Source of the DNA: Streptomyces sp. NBC_01485
GTDB taxonomy: Bacteria > Actinomycetota > Actinomycetes > Streptomycetales > Streptomycetaceae
Length of the DNA: 64,000 bases
Direction: 5' to 3'
NCBI RefSeq assembly: GCF_036227125.1
Contig: NZ_CP109435.1
Span: 4,526,001 to 4,590,000 of the forward strand
The translations under genes and the position numbers were made by a program. Position 1 is the first letter of the stretch, and every line of letters begins with the position of its first letter. Shown here piece by piece: positions 44,549 through 52,254 of this stretch. The notes beneath the pieces were generated by a model. The model searched no databases, had not been told where the DNA came from, and saw nothing but the letters and a program-made list of their open reading frames with translations.

Positions 44549-45682
44549 GACTGGGATCCCGAAGGTTCCACTTCAGAGGTCATCGCCGAGGCCCGGCACC
44601 AGCTGCGTGTGCACTTCCGGGCCCGTGCCGAGGAACGCCGCCAGGAGCTGGTGCAGGAATGGCGGGCAGACGGGATCTACCCCTATGAGGGGGAACCGAC
44701 CGAGAATCGTGATCGAGCGGAACGCGAGACCTTCGACGCGGTGGCAACGACCATCGTCCGGCACCTGCCGAACGTGAAGAAGACCCGCCGGACGACCTTC
44801 CGCTTCCTGCGCTCCGCCCTCGCCCATGACCCCAACGACGCACTGCGCATCGTGGAGGAGGTCTTCGCGCTCACCCGACAGGAGCACGAGGAACTCGCCC
44901 GGCTGCTCGACCGCACCCCGCTGTCCTCACTCATCAAGGCGTCCACCGCCGTCACCGACCGGCTGGATTTCCTGGCCGCCCTTGAGCACCTGGTCTTCAA
45001 CCCCGAGGCGAAGGGGCGCGTCAAGGAACGCACCGAACTCCACCGCATCCTGGAACGCGAGACCTGGATCTTCGGCGAGGAGTACGGTTTGTACGTCAGC
45101 GACCGGAGCCTCACCGAAGTACTCAACCGCCACTGCGCACTCCTCGGCCGCCCCGCCCCCGCAAGCGGCGAAGTCCTACGCACGGACGGCCGGCGCGGCA
45201 TCGTCGACCTGATGCTCTCCCGCTCCGGCCCCTTGCGCAACGGTGAGCGGCACCACCTCGTGGTCGAGCTCAAGCGTCCCAAGCTCACCCTCGGCATGAC
45301 CGAGTTTGAGCAGCTCAGCAGTTACGCCGAAGCTGTGATGGCGGACGACCGTTTCCGGGACAACCGCGTCACCTGGGACTTCTGGCTCGTTGGCAACGAT
45401 ATGAGCGGGTCGCTACGCGGCCTCGCCCATCAGAAGAACCGCGCGCCAGGGTGTGCTGTCGAACAGGGCAACTACCGGCTGTGGGTCCGCACCTGGGGCG
45501 AGATCGTCGAGGAGTGCGCTACCCGACTCCGTTTCTACCAGGATGAGTTGGAGTACCAGTCCAACAACGAGCATGCGATGGACTACCTCATCCGCGAGCA
45601 CTCGGACACGGTCTCCGCTCTCGTCTCCGACGGCATCGTCCCGACGCAGAGCGGCAGTTCACCAGGCACGCCCGTTCGATAG
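44549..45682 (+). pseudogene. Shedu-like (DUF4263-type) nuclease-domain protein, truncated
   Basis: From about 44549 the frame resembles the C-terminal half of a larger two-domain protein (DWDPEGSTSEV, RRQELVQEWRADGIYPYEGEP). A nuclease-like domain follows: LERETWIFGEEYGLYVSDRS, IVDLMLSRS and the Glu-x-Lys motif in HHLVVELKRPKLTLG, as in Shedu and other PD-(D/E)xK defence nucleases. The N-terminal GHKL-type ATPase domain expected upstream is missing, replaced by unrelated sequence. GTG 44609 could still start a 357-residue protein. It may be a defence gene remnant. Confidence 0.6.
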
Positions 45683-45821
45683 AGGCCACCTGCGACCGAA
45701 CTCCCGCACTCTTGTGTTCACCTGTGTGAGGGCGCACACGGAGTATCGGGCCGATGGGGGCTCCGGGGTGCGATCACGGCCGAACCCCGGAGCCGGATCG
45801 AGGTCGAGGTCGAGGTCGAGG

Positions 45822-46232
45822 CTAATCAATAGCTTCCGGCCCAATTCCGCGAATTGCTTCAGATCGGATTCGGTAGCCAATCGTGGCTTCGATGATTCTA
45901 TCTTTAGTTTTATCCACGGTGTCGGATCGAAATGTAGGCAAATCGAGGGCCGAAGCAAGCGTTCGGAGTTTTTCTCTATTGAGCCCCAACTCTTCAAGAT
46001 AGGCGTAACCCTTTTCTCGCGAATCCATCGCCGAAAGTGCTGCTCGAACTTCGACGGGATTCGGGAGGTCTGAAGGCGAGGACCTCTTTGTGTAGCCTTT
46101 TCTGGGCAATGACTCACAGACCAGTCGAGCCTGCCCCGTGACCAGTGCATCAATTTCTTCAGAGGTAAGACGTCTCAATAGGTTAGAAATTTGCTTGAGC
46201 ACTTCGATCGGGACATCGGCAGAGCTACTCAT
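45822..46232 (-). CDS. Small protein paired with a ParA ATPase
   Basis: A 136-residue protein from ATG 46232, four bases after the ParA-like stop, so the two are one operon. It is helical (VPIEVLKQISNLLRRLTSEEIDALV, written in the family's typical SALSAMDSREKGYAYLEEL pattern) and lacks a ParB signature. Its role as the partner (DNA-binding or adaptor) of the ParA gene is inferred from coupling. The region is clearly less GC-rich than its neighbours, which suggests recent acquisition from a lower-GC donor. Confidence 0.7.
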   Translation of the reverse strand: MSSSADVPIEVLKQISNLLRRLTSEEIDALVTGQARLVCESLPRKGYTKRSSPSDLPNPVEVRAALSAMDSREKGYAYLEELGLNREKLRTLASALDLPTFRSDTVDKTKDRIIEATIGYRIRSEAIRGIGPEAID

Positions 46233-46236
46233 ATCG

Positions 46237-47160
46237 TCAGATTCCCAGCTTCCCTGAGAACTCTCGAACGAGAGCCTCGATTTCTCCAACGATCTTACCC
46301 GCACCCGTGGATGAATTCATTACCACGGGAACACCATCTTGTGGAGCTTCGGCGAATAGAGTCTTATTCTCACGCAGGTGATTGGAGAAAACCGGAACAC
46401 CCAGAGATGAAGTCTGCGCCATGAATGGTCTCAGGGCAGCAATCGGCCGACCCCCGTAAATCTGCATCATGGTGAATACTACGCCGAGAATCCCAGGATC
46501 GATCTTATCTACAACGGAGCCTCCATCCTCTAGCTCCGCATACTCGTTATAGTCTCCAACTAGCTCGTTCAGACTGCGGATTAGATAGTCAATTCCCAAC
46601 GTCGACAAGTAATCCGCTTTGGCTGGAATTAGGATGTGATTGCTGGCAACAATTGCAGTCTTAGTCACAACATTGAAATTAGGAGGGCAGTCGATCAAAA
46701 TTACGTCATATTCACTAAACTCTGGTTCCAGTAGACCTTCCGCAAGTCTCCGGTGGACGCGCAGATAGTTCAGCTTAGTCTGCTTCATGTTCACGCCCCC
46801 AAGTTCTGTTGCCAACTCAAGGTCCACGTTGATTAGCCCTAGGTGTGAGGGAATGAGATGGAGTGATCCGGGGCTATCTTTTAAGCAGTCTTTCATGGCA
46901 CGTGGCTCGAAAATCAAGCTGGACAATTCCAGACTCACTTTAGAGGCCAAGGAGTCATACCACTGCTTAATTGTTTTTTTCGGGGCAAGGTGACTTTTCC
47001 AATAATCTGGCATCACGAGAGAAAATGTAAGACTAGCCTGTGGGTCTAGATCAATAAGAAGTACCTTCTTTTCTCGGAATGCCAACTCTGCGCCAAGATT
47101 AGCGGTGAGGGTGGTCTTCCCTACCCCACCCTTGTAATTGATCACTGAAACGACGGGCAC
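46237..47160 (-). CDS. ParA-family ATPase
   Basis: A 307-residue deviant Walker ATPase. GTG 47160 (VPVVSVINYKGGVGKTT) has AGGGAG upstream; an ATG at 47205 would add a Cys-rich stretch. Deviant Walker A is KGGVGKTT (10-17); Walker A' LLIDLDPQASLTFSL and Walker B VILIDCPPNFN are present. Such proteins position plasmids, ICEs or protein complexes. Use of rarer codons (AAT, TTT, TAT, GAA) and low local GC set this pair apart from the rest of the element. Confidence 0.9.
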   Translation of the reverse strand: MPVVSVINYKGGVGKTTLTANLGAELAFREKKVLLIDLDPQASLTFSLVMPDYWKSHLAPKKTIKQWYDSLASKVSLELSSLIFEPRAMKDCLKDSPGSLHLIPSHLGLINVDLELATELGGVNMKQTKLNYLRVHRRLAEGLLEPEFSEYDVILIDCPPNFNVVTKTAIVASNHILIPAKADYLSTLGIDYLIRSLNELVGDYNEYAELEDGGSVVDKIDPGILGVVFTMMQIYGGRPIAALRPFMAQTSSLGVPVFSNHLRENKTLFAEAPQDGVPVVMNSSTGAGKIVGEIEALVREFSGKLGI

Positions 47161-47248
47161 TGATGTTCTCCCTAGGGGCGCGCAACATGGGTTAACGCAT
47201 GTCAAGCTACTCCTCTTGCGGTTCGGCTGTCTGGCATCTCGGCAATCA

Positions 47249-47463
47249 ACCGGCCAGGGCCTCGGCCGGCACCCGGCGCAGGCGGCCTATGAGGACGGAG
47301 CCGACCTCGCCGGAAGCGATGAGCGCGTACATGGTGGTGCGGCCGACGCCGAGGCGGCGGCCTCCTCGACGGTGAGCGCGGCGAGGGTCGTGTCAGGGGT
47401 GGGTGCCGTGTGTTCCAGCACGAGGGTGCGAAGCCGCTGCTCGGGGACGCCGAGCGCGTCGGC
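47249..47463 (-). pseudogene. Degenerate second copy of the excisionase gene
   Basis: Aligns with 26975-27200 (the excisionase of element 1) almost base for base, including CGGCGCAGGCGGCCTATG and the GCGCGTACATGGTGGTGCG segment. A 4-base deletion near 47362 breaks the frame. Homology stops abruptly at 47463, where a SpaB_C-like fragment on the other strand begins. It indicates that part of a related element was captured here. Confidence 0.85.
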
Positions 47464-47465
47464 GG

Positions 47466-47798
47466 GATCGGCTCGACGCCCGAGCCCAGGAGATCCGCCC
47501 CCTGCTTCTCGCCGACAGCGGCGCCCTGCTGCGCTTCGGGGGCCCGCTGGAGCCCGTCGCCGAGTGGGCCGACGCGTTCCGCAGCACCGGCCGAGCGCTC
47601 GCCCGTGGCGTCCAGGACGGAACAGTCGACCGCGGGCCACGGCAGGTGCTCAGCTACCACGTGATCTTCCACTGGAACCGACTCGGGCTGTCCATGCGAG
47701 GGCAGAGCATCCTGGCCTGGGCAGCCAGGGCGGCAATCCTGCACGGCGAGGAGAGTGCTCAGGTGGCGCGGCTGGCCAAATCAATTGACGGCGGGTAG
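47466..47798 (+). pseudogene. SpaB_C/thiopeptide-type bacteriocin biosynthesis fragment
   Basis: The frame reads DRLDARAQEIRPLLLADSGA, then PVAEWADAFRSTGRALARG and SYHVIFHWNRLGLS, with ILAWAARAAILH at the end. The FHWNRLGLS motif is characteristic of the C-terminal domain of lantibiotic/thiopeptide dehydratase partners (SpaB_C). The N-terminal part is gone. It is a remnant of a different RiPP cluster, not part of the linaridin-type set. Confidence 0.65.
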
Positions 47799-47969
47799 CC
47801 AAGCACACGAGGCTCCTGGTGGGGAACAATTGACTGGTTGTGGCAACTCCCACTAGGCACTTCATCGCGCTGCGGAGCCGTCCAACTGGAAAATATCGCA
47901 GACAGGTCGGAAAGAAGGCTTCCTGATTCTCTGGAAGCCTTAAGGGACGCAATTTTCTGGAGGAGACTC

Positions 47970-49457
47970 TTGGCGAATAGCCCGTTGAACCTTGACGAGG
48001 CTGGCGAGTGGTCAGGCATCTGGTGGCTACCCGACGACCCAGACCAGCCGATACCAGGTATCCTCCGATATTCGCCGGACGACGGCCTGGTGCTTTCGCT
48101 GATTGGTGCGTTCGAGAACCGCATCATGTCGACGCCCTCTCCTGGCCTCACCATTTTCCACGAGGGGAGCCGGAATTGGGACGTCATCCATGGCGCTGCC
48201 GAGCAACAGGAGATCTCCCTCATCGGCTGTTACCCGAGCGACGTGAGGCGAACCATCGGTTCACGGGTGAAGAGCCCTGACAAACAAACCGTCGTGGCCA
48301 TGACCGCCCTCGTCGGAGCGCATGTCAACGGCGAGGATGATGCTGTGTTTTCCGCGGCGGAGATCGCCGTCGAGGACCTCGACTTCTGGGCCGCGTCGTC
48401 GGTGTTCGAAGGCTTCCTCGGTGCTACCGATGGCGAGATCGACGGAACTGGGAGCATCTCCGTGAAGCCGGTGCCAACGCGGTCGGTCCTGGTCGCCGGG
48501 ACCGAATTCCGCCTGCAGCACCAGCACACGCTGCCGTTCTTCGACCACCGCAAAGGCGGCACCGTCGGGCGCATGCACGACACAGCGTTCGTGCGCATCG
48601 TCCCAGCCGCCCCATTCTCCCTGGGCGGCGCGCGGGAAGCGGCCAGTCTGGTGCAGGACCTCGTCTCGCTTGCGACCCATCGAGCCGCCGGCGTGATCTG
48701 GCTCCGGCTTGAAATGGCGGAGCCGGAGCCCACGCTGCTGCCGGACGGCCACCCCGCGCCAAGGCGACGCGCCGAAGTGATCTACTCGCCTACCGCGCTC
48801 GGCAGGGGAAACGCCAAGGCAGTAGACCACAACCGTGTCTTCTTCACGTGTGAATCGCTCCCGTTCGAGGAGGTCGTGCCCCGCTGGCACGAGGCACGCG
48901 GCCGGCTGAAGGCAGCTACCAGCATGCTCCTGGGCCTCCGCTACGCCCCGGCCCGCTACGTGGAGAACAATCTCCTGACGGCAGTGGGAGCCGCCGAGGT
49001 CCTGCACCGCGGTCTCCGCATCGACGAGAAGCCGTTTCCAAGGGCGGACTTCAAGGCGATGCGCGACGCCATGCTCGAGCAGGTGCCAGGAAGGCACCGG
49101 GAGAGGTTCAAGGGAGTCATCCGCAACGACCCAACGCTCCGGGATCGGCTGTACGCCCTCGCCGCGCGCCCCGACCAGGACGCGATCGCGCTGCTCATGC
49201 CAGACGTGGACCGGTGGGCCGAAAGGACAACTCGGGCCCGCAACGACCTGACGCACGAGGGAAGGACGCCGAATCACTGCACGGAGGAGCTGATTGCCGT
49301 CGTGGAGGTGACCACAGCAGTCATCATTCTCAATCTCTTGCACGAGCTCGGCCTGCCTGCCGAGCGGCAAAGCGAGATCGTGCGGAAGCATCCCCAGCTC
49401 AGGGCAACAGCCACCACTGCTCGCGAATGGCTCGTCTCGCCCGGTAGCGTCCCCTGA
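47970..49457 (+). CDS. ApeA-like HEPN protein, candidate abortive-infection gene
   Basis: A 495-residue protein from TTG 47970, preceded by GGAGGAG at five bases; a TTG at 47838 would add 44 residues without a good ribosome site. The N-terminus (GIWWLPDDPDQPIPGILRYS) fits the ApeA N-terminal domain. The C-terminus has the HEPN RNase signature R-x4-H as RNDLTH (Arg424, His429). ApeA was described as an anti-phage HEPN ribonuclease that stops translation during infection. The gene is monocistronic, next to att copy 2, where defence genes often gather. Confidence 0.7.
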   Translation: MANSPLNLDEAGEWSGIWWLPDDPDQPIPGILRYSPDDGLVLSLIGAFENRIMSTPSPGLTIFHEGSRNWDVIHGAAEQQEISLIGCYPSDVRRTIGSRVKSPDKQTVVAMTALVGAHVNGEDDAVFSAAEIAVEDLDFWAASSVFEGFLGATDGEIDGTGSISVKPVPTRSVLVAGTEFRLQHQHTLPFFDHRKGGTVGRMHDTAFVRIVPAAPFSLGGAREAASLVQDLVSLATHRAAGVIWLRLEMAEPEPTLLPDGHPAPRRRAEVIYSPTALGRGNAKAVDHNRVFFTCESLPFEEVVPRWHEARGRLKAATSMLLGLRYAPARYVENNLLTAVGAAEVLHRGLRIDEKPFPRADFKAMRDAMLEQVPGRHRERFKGVIRNDPTLRDRLYALAARPDQDAIALLMPDVDRWAERTTRARNDLTHEGRTPNHCTEELIAVVEVTTAVIILNLLHELGLPAERQSEIVRKHPQLRATATTAREWLVSPGSVP

Positions 49458-49516
49458 GCCGCTACGACTGACGACCTCGCTCTTGCGGAGAAGTACCCCG
49501 GAGGTAGGGCAGAGGG

Positions 49517-49533
49517 TTGCAGTTCGGGTTGCA
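49517..49533. repeat. Arm-type repeat, element 1 right end
   Basis: TTGCAGTTCGGGTTGCA, one base different from the copy at 21705. It lies 97 bases left of att copy 2, so element 1 has this site inside both ends. Confidence 0.6.
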
Positions 49534-49629
49534 TACGGGAGTGTTCACGACCGTTCATACGGCCGATTCGCTACCCCTGCACCGCAGGTCAGAACACCGA
49601 CGAACCCGCCCGGACCCGCAGACGAACAT

Positions 49630-49712
49630 TTGGAAAGCGTGTTGGGGGCAACCCCTCACGAGTTCGAATCTCGTATCCTCCGCCAGTGCCTCACCGGGCA
49701 CGATGTCGAAGG
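49630..49712 (+). repeat. att copy 2 (junction of elements 1 and 2)
   Basis: 54-bp tRNA-Ser core at 49630-49683 identical to copy 1, with the same 29 flanking bases to 49712. No tRNA 5' half precedes it. It is the right end of element 1 and the left end of element 2. Confidence 0.92.
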
Positions 49713-49745
49713 CCCCACCGCTTGCGGTGGGGCCTTCGTCGTTGT

Positions 49746-49768
49746 CCGTCTCAGTTTCCGTCTCAGTT
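49746..49768. repeat. Arm-type repeat, element 2 left end
   Basis: CCGTCTCAGTTT followed by CCGTCTCAGTT: two tandem copies of a CCGTCTCA half-site. Recurs at 60233-60252. Candidate binding sites for the integrase encoded just to the right. Confidence 0.6.
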
Positions 49769-50707
49769 GGTTTTTTCGGCAGCGGTCTCGGTACCAGGCA
49801 GCACCCAGAGCGCGTCTCCGACTTGCTGGGCGACCTTGCGGAGCATGGTCCCGGTCACGTGCATGTAGCGGGCGCGCATCCGGGCCGCTCCCCCGGGCTC
49901 CCAACCCATGATCGAGTCGATCACGACGTCCGGGACGCCGAGGATCAGGAGCACGGTCGCGGCGGTGTGGCGAGCGTCATGGAGACGGCCGTTCCGGACA
50001 CCGGCATCCCGGAGCAGCCGCTTCCAGGTGTGGAAGTCGGTGTTCGGGCTCAACGGTCCGCCGACCGGCGAGGCGAAGACGTACCCCTTGCCCTCCCAGT
50101 CGGCACCGGCCGCGATCCGCTCCCGCTCCTGGGCTTCCTGATGCTGGCGGAGAATCTTGATCAGCGGATCGGGCAGGCCGATGGTGCGCCGTCCGGCCCG
50201 GGACTTGGTCGACTTGTGTTCGCGACGGGTCTGCTCCCGCTTGGGGCAGTAGCCCGCCTTCCGGCCGCACGGGTTGGGGCCGCAGCCGTGCGCGTACTTC
50301 GGGCGCAGCCGGTTCTTGCGGATGCGGACGTACCCGGCGGTGAGGTCGACGTCTTCCCAGTGCAGGCCGAGCGCCTCACCTTGGCGCAGGCCGAGCGCCA
50401 AGGCGATGACCCGGCGCGCACTGTTGCGGAGCTTGGCCGCCTCGACGAGGAGGCTCTGCACCTCCTCGATCGTGTAAGGCTCGATGTCCTCTTCTTCGAG
50501 GCGGGGAGCCTTGGCGATCTCGGCCGCGTTGGTGGCGACGTGGCCACGCCGGACCGCTTCCCCGAGGGCGACTCGGATCGTCCGGTGAGCGTGGTGGGCG
50601 GTGCCGGCGGAGCTCCCGGACGCCTGCATCTTCCCGTAGAAGCGTTCGAGGTGCTCCGGCTCCAGGCGGTCGAGCTTGTGAGCACCCAGGCTGGGGACGA
50701 GGTGAAC
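49763..50707 (-). pseudogene. Integrase of element 2, N-terminus deleted
   Basis: About 315 residues similar to the element 1 integrase from VPSLGAHKLDRLEPEHLERFY onward. The catalytic residues remain (Arg in LALGLRQGEALGLHW, HDARHTAATVLL, Tyr in MRARYMHVT). The arm-binding domain and the first part of the core-binding domain are missing; the frame is fused upstream to the tail of a RepSA-like gene. The protein is probably unable to recombine normally. The frame is still open to 50941. Confidence 0.85.
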
Positions 50708-50711
50708 GCGT

Positions 50712-50825
50712 GTGGCCGCGGAAGCCGAGCATGTGGGCGCATGCGCGCAGGCGGAGGTGTTCCAGGTCCTTACGGGCCACCCGCTCCTGCGGGGCCGCGG
50801 CAACCACCTTGCCACACAACTTGCC
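50712..50825 (-). pseudogene. RepSA-like replication initiator, C-terminal fragment
   Basis: The minus-strand frame reads PQERVARKDLEHLRLRACAH and MLGFRGH, which matches the C-terminus of AICE replication initiators (RepSA), where a CAHMLGFRGH motif is typical. It breaks off at both ends: upstream in the operator-like sequence at about 50826 and downstream at the integrase junction near 50710. A deletion thus removed most of repSA, the excisionase and the integrase N-terminus. Confidence 0.7.
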
Positions 50826-50842
50826 CACTCGTCTATACGAGT
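50819..50842. promoter_or_regulatory. KorSA-type operator candidate 1
   Basis: ACTCGT-CTAT-ACGAGT (50827-50842) is a palindrome with 6-bp arms. Bases 50819-50835 are the exact reverse complement of 51712-51728, the site in front of the GntR and Nudix genes. Confidence 0.6.
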
Positions 50843-50903
50843 AAGCATGTTGGGGTGTACGAGTTCGGAGAAGCGTCCCCGCGCACCACCACCGGTCATG
50901 CGC

Positions 50904-51692
50904 TCACGTGGCCGGGAGTTGGTACGACAGGACGTAGGCATCCGCCGCCATGACCGTGTCGCAGACCTCCACGGGCCGTCCCTCGGTGTCGAAGGCGGTC
51001 CGGATCAGGTGGATCACGGGTACGCCGGCCGCCAGGTGGAGCGTCTTCACCTCGGCGGGAGAGGGCATCCGGGCGCGGATCTCCTCCTCGAAGTGGTCGA
51101 GGCGGTGGCCCAGTTCTTCGAGGCGGGCGTAGATGCCGCCGGGCCCGGGGTTGGGTTCGGCGATCTGCGTACCGCGGGCGATGTCGAGCGGCAGGTAAGA
51201 GGTGGCGAACTCGACCGGGCGCCCGTCGAGGAGGTATCGGCGCCGACGGGCGAGCACCCGCCGCACGGACCCGAGCCGGGTGGAGATGTCCTGACTGGCC
51301 TTCTCCTCCTTCACCTCAAGGCTGTCGACCTGCGGGTGACTGCCGACGGCATCAGCTTCGACGATGAACGCGGACTTCCCCTGTTCACGGTGTCGGCGGG
51401 CGAACCGGTCGGAGGCGAGACGCCGAACGGGTGGCCGTGGCCGGACGAAGACGCCCTTGCCATGCTCGGCGTGCACCAGGCCCTCACCCTGAAGGATGGA
51501 AAACGAGTTTCTGACCGTCATGCGGGAAACCCCGTAGTGGTCCACCAACTCGGCCTCCGAGGGCAGCTTCTCGCCCTCCCGGAACCGCCCACGGTCGATG
51601 GCCTCACGCAACTGGTCGGCGATCTGCCGGAAGACCGCACGATCGCTCGTGGGGTCGAGATCACCGAGCAGGCCCGAAGACAGGGGGCTCAC
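50904..51692 (-). CDS. GntR-family regulator (KorSA-like)
   Basis: A 262-residue repressor with an N-terminal winged helix (FRQIADQLREAIDRGRFREGE, SRMTVRNSFSILQGEGLV) and a C-terminal UTRA-type ligand domain. In pSAM2, the GntR protein KorSA represses transfer and replication functions and sits next to pif, exactly the arrangement here. It diverges from the Nudix gene over an 84-base spacer with an operator-like site. Three related sites in the element suggest autoregulation and control of the neighbours. Confidence 0.85.
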   Translation of the reverse strand: MSPLSSGLLGDLDPTSDRAVFRQIADQLREAIDRGRFREGEKLPSEAELVDHYGVSRMTVRNSFSILQGEGLVHAEHGKGVFVRPRPPVRRLASDRFARRHREQGKSAFIVEADAVGSHPQVDSLEVKEEKASQDISTRLGSVRRVLARRRRYLLDGRPVEFATSYLPLDIARGTQIAEPNPGPGGIYARLEELGHRLDHFEEEIRARMPSPAEVKTLHLAAGVPVIHLIRTAFDTEGRPVEVCDTVMAADAYVLSYQLPAT

Positions 51693-51711
51693 GTGTACTC
51701 CTTTAGGTATC

Positions 51712-51728
51712 TAGACGAGTGGGCAAGT
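51712..51728. promoter_or_regulatory. KorSA-type operator candidate 2
   Basis: TAGACGAGTGGGCAAGT lies between the divergent GntR and Nudix genes and is the reverse complement of 50819-50835 over 17 bases. A third, looser version (CACGAGTATACGAGTA) spans 52258-52273. Confidence 0.6.
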
Positions 51729-51776
51729 GATTATTGCTACGGTGGAGAGCCTAGTCATCAGAGAGGGCCGAGGAAC

Positions 51777-52208
51777 GTGAGCACAGAGCGCCCGCACTCC
51801 GTGAGCGTGGCCGGGGTCGTCGTCGACGACCAGGGCCGGGCCCTCCTGATCCAGCGCCGCGACAACGGTCACTGGGAACCGCCGGGCGGCATCCTCGAAC
51901 GCGAGGAGTCCATCCCCGAGGCCCTTCAGCGCGAGGTCCTCGAAGAGACCGGCGTCAAGATCACGCTCCCCGCGACCCTTACGGGCGTCTACAAGAACAT
52001 GACGGGTCTCATCGTCTCGCTGGTCTTCCGCTGCGAAGCGGCCGACGGCACGCCCATCACCGGAAGCGAGACTCGCGCCCTGCGCTGGGCCACCCGTGAA
52101 GAAGTCTCCGAACTCGCCGACGAGGCGTACGCGATCCGCGTCATCGACGCACTCGACGCGGCGTCCCCGCCGGCCATCCGCGCCCACGACGGCGTGAAAC
52201 TCGTCTAG
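51777..52208 (+). CDS. Nudix hydrolase (Pif-like)
   Basis: A 143-residue protein from GTG 51777. The Nudix box is complete: GGILEREESIPEALQ followed by REVLEETGV (pattern Gx5Ex7REUxEExGU). In pSAM2 the Nudix protein Pif prevents redundant transfer between cells that carry the element; the neighbouring KorSA-like gene supports the same role here. AGGA lies just before the start. The enzymatic substrate is unknown. Confidence 0.85.
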   Translation: MSTERPHSVSVAGVVVDDQGRALLIQRRDNGHWEPPGGILEREESIPEALQREVLEETGVKITLPATLTGVYKNMTGLIVSLVFRCEAADGTPITGSETRALRWATREEVSELADEAYAIRVIDALDAASPPAIRAHDGVKLV

Positions 52209-52254
52209 TCCGAACCCGCTGCACATGGCGGCCTACCTGCACGAAGGAACTTGT

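Larger units (their letters stand above)
21637..49683. mobile_element. Element 1: integrated mobilizable element with defence and linaridin cargo
   Basis: Bounded by att copies 1 and 2 (28.0 kb). Carries a tyrosine integrase, an excisionase-like gene, an XRE regulator, a DUF3631 protein, DUF2637, MobC and a relaxase. No TraB/FtsK-like translocase or complete replication initiator was found, so transfer would need a helper. Cargo: ABC-3C-type system, linaridin-type cluster, ParA pair, ApeA-like gene and several gene fragments. Arm-type repeats TTGCAGTT.GGGTTGCA lie inside both ends (21705 and 49517). A second, degenerate excisionase at 47249 suggests a composite history. Confidence 0.8.

Noticed and set aside
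47466..47798. SpaB_C-like fragment as part of the linaridin-type cluster
   Set aside because: It is truncated, 5 kb away, separated by unrelated genes, and linaridins do not use LanB-type dehydratases.
21637..49683. Classifying element 1 as a self-transmissible conjugative element
   Set aside because: No TraB/FtsK-type translocase or type IV secretion genes found; only mobilisation genes are present.
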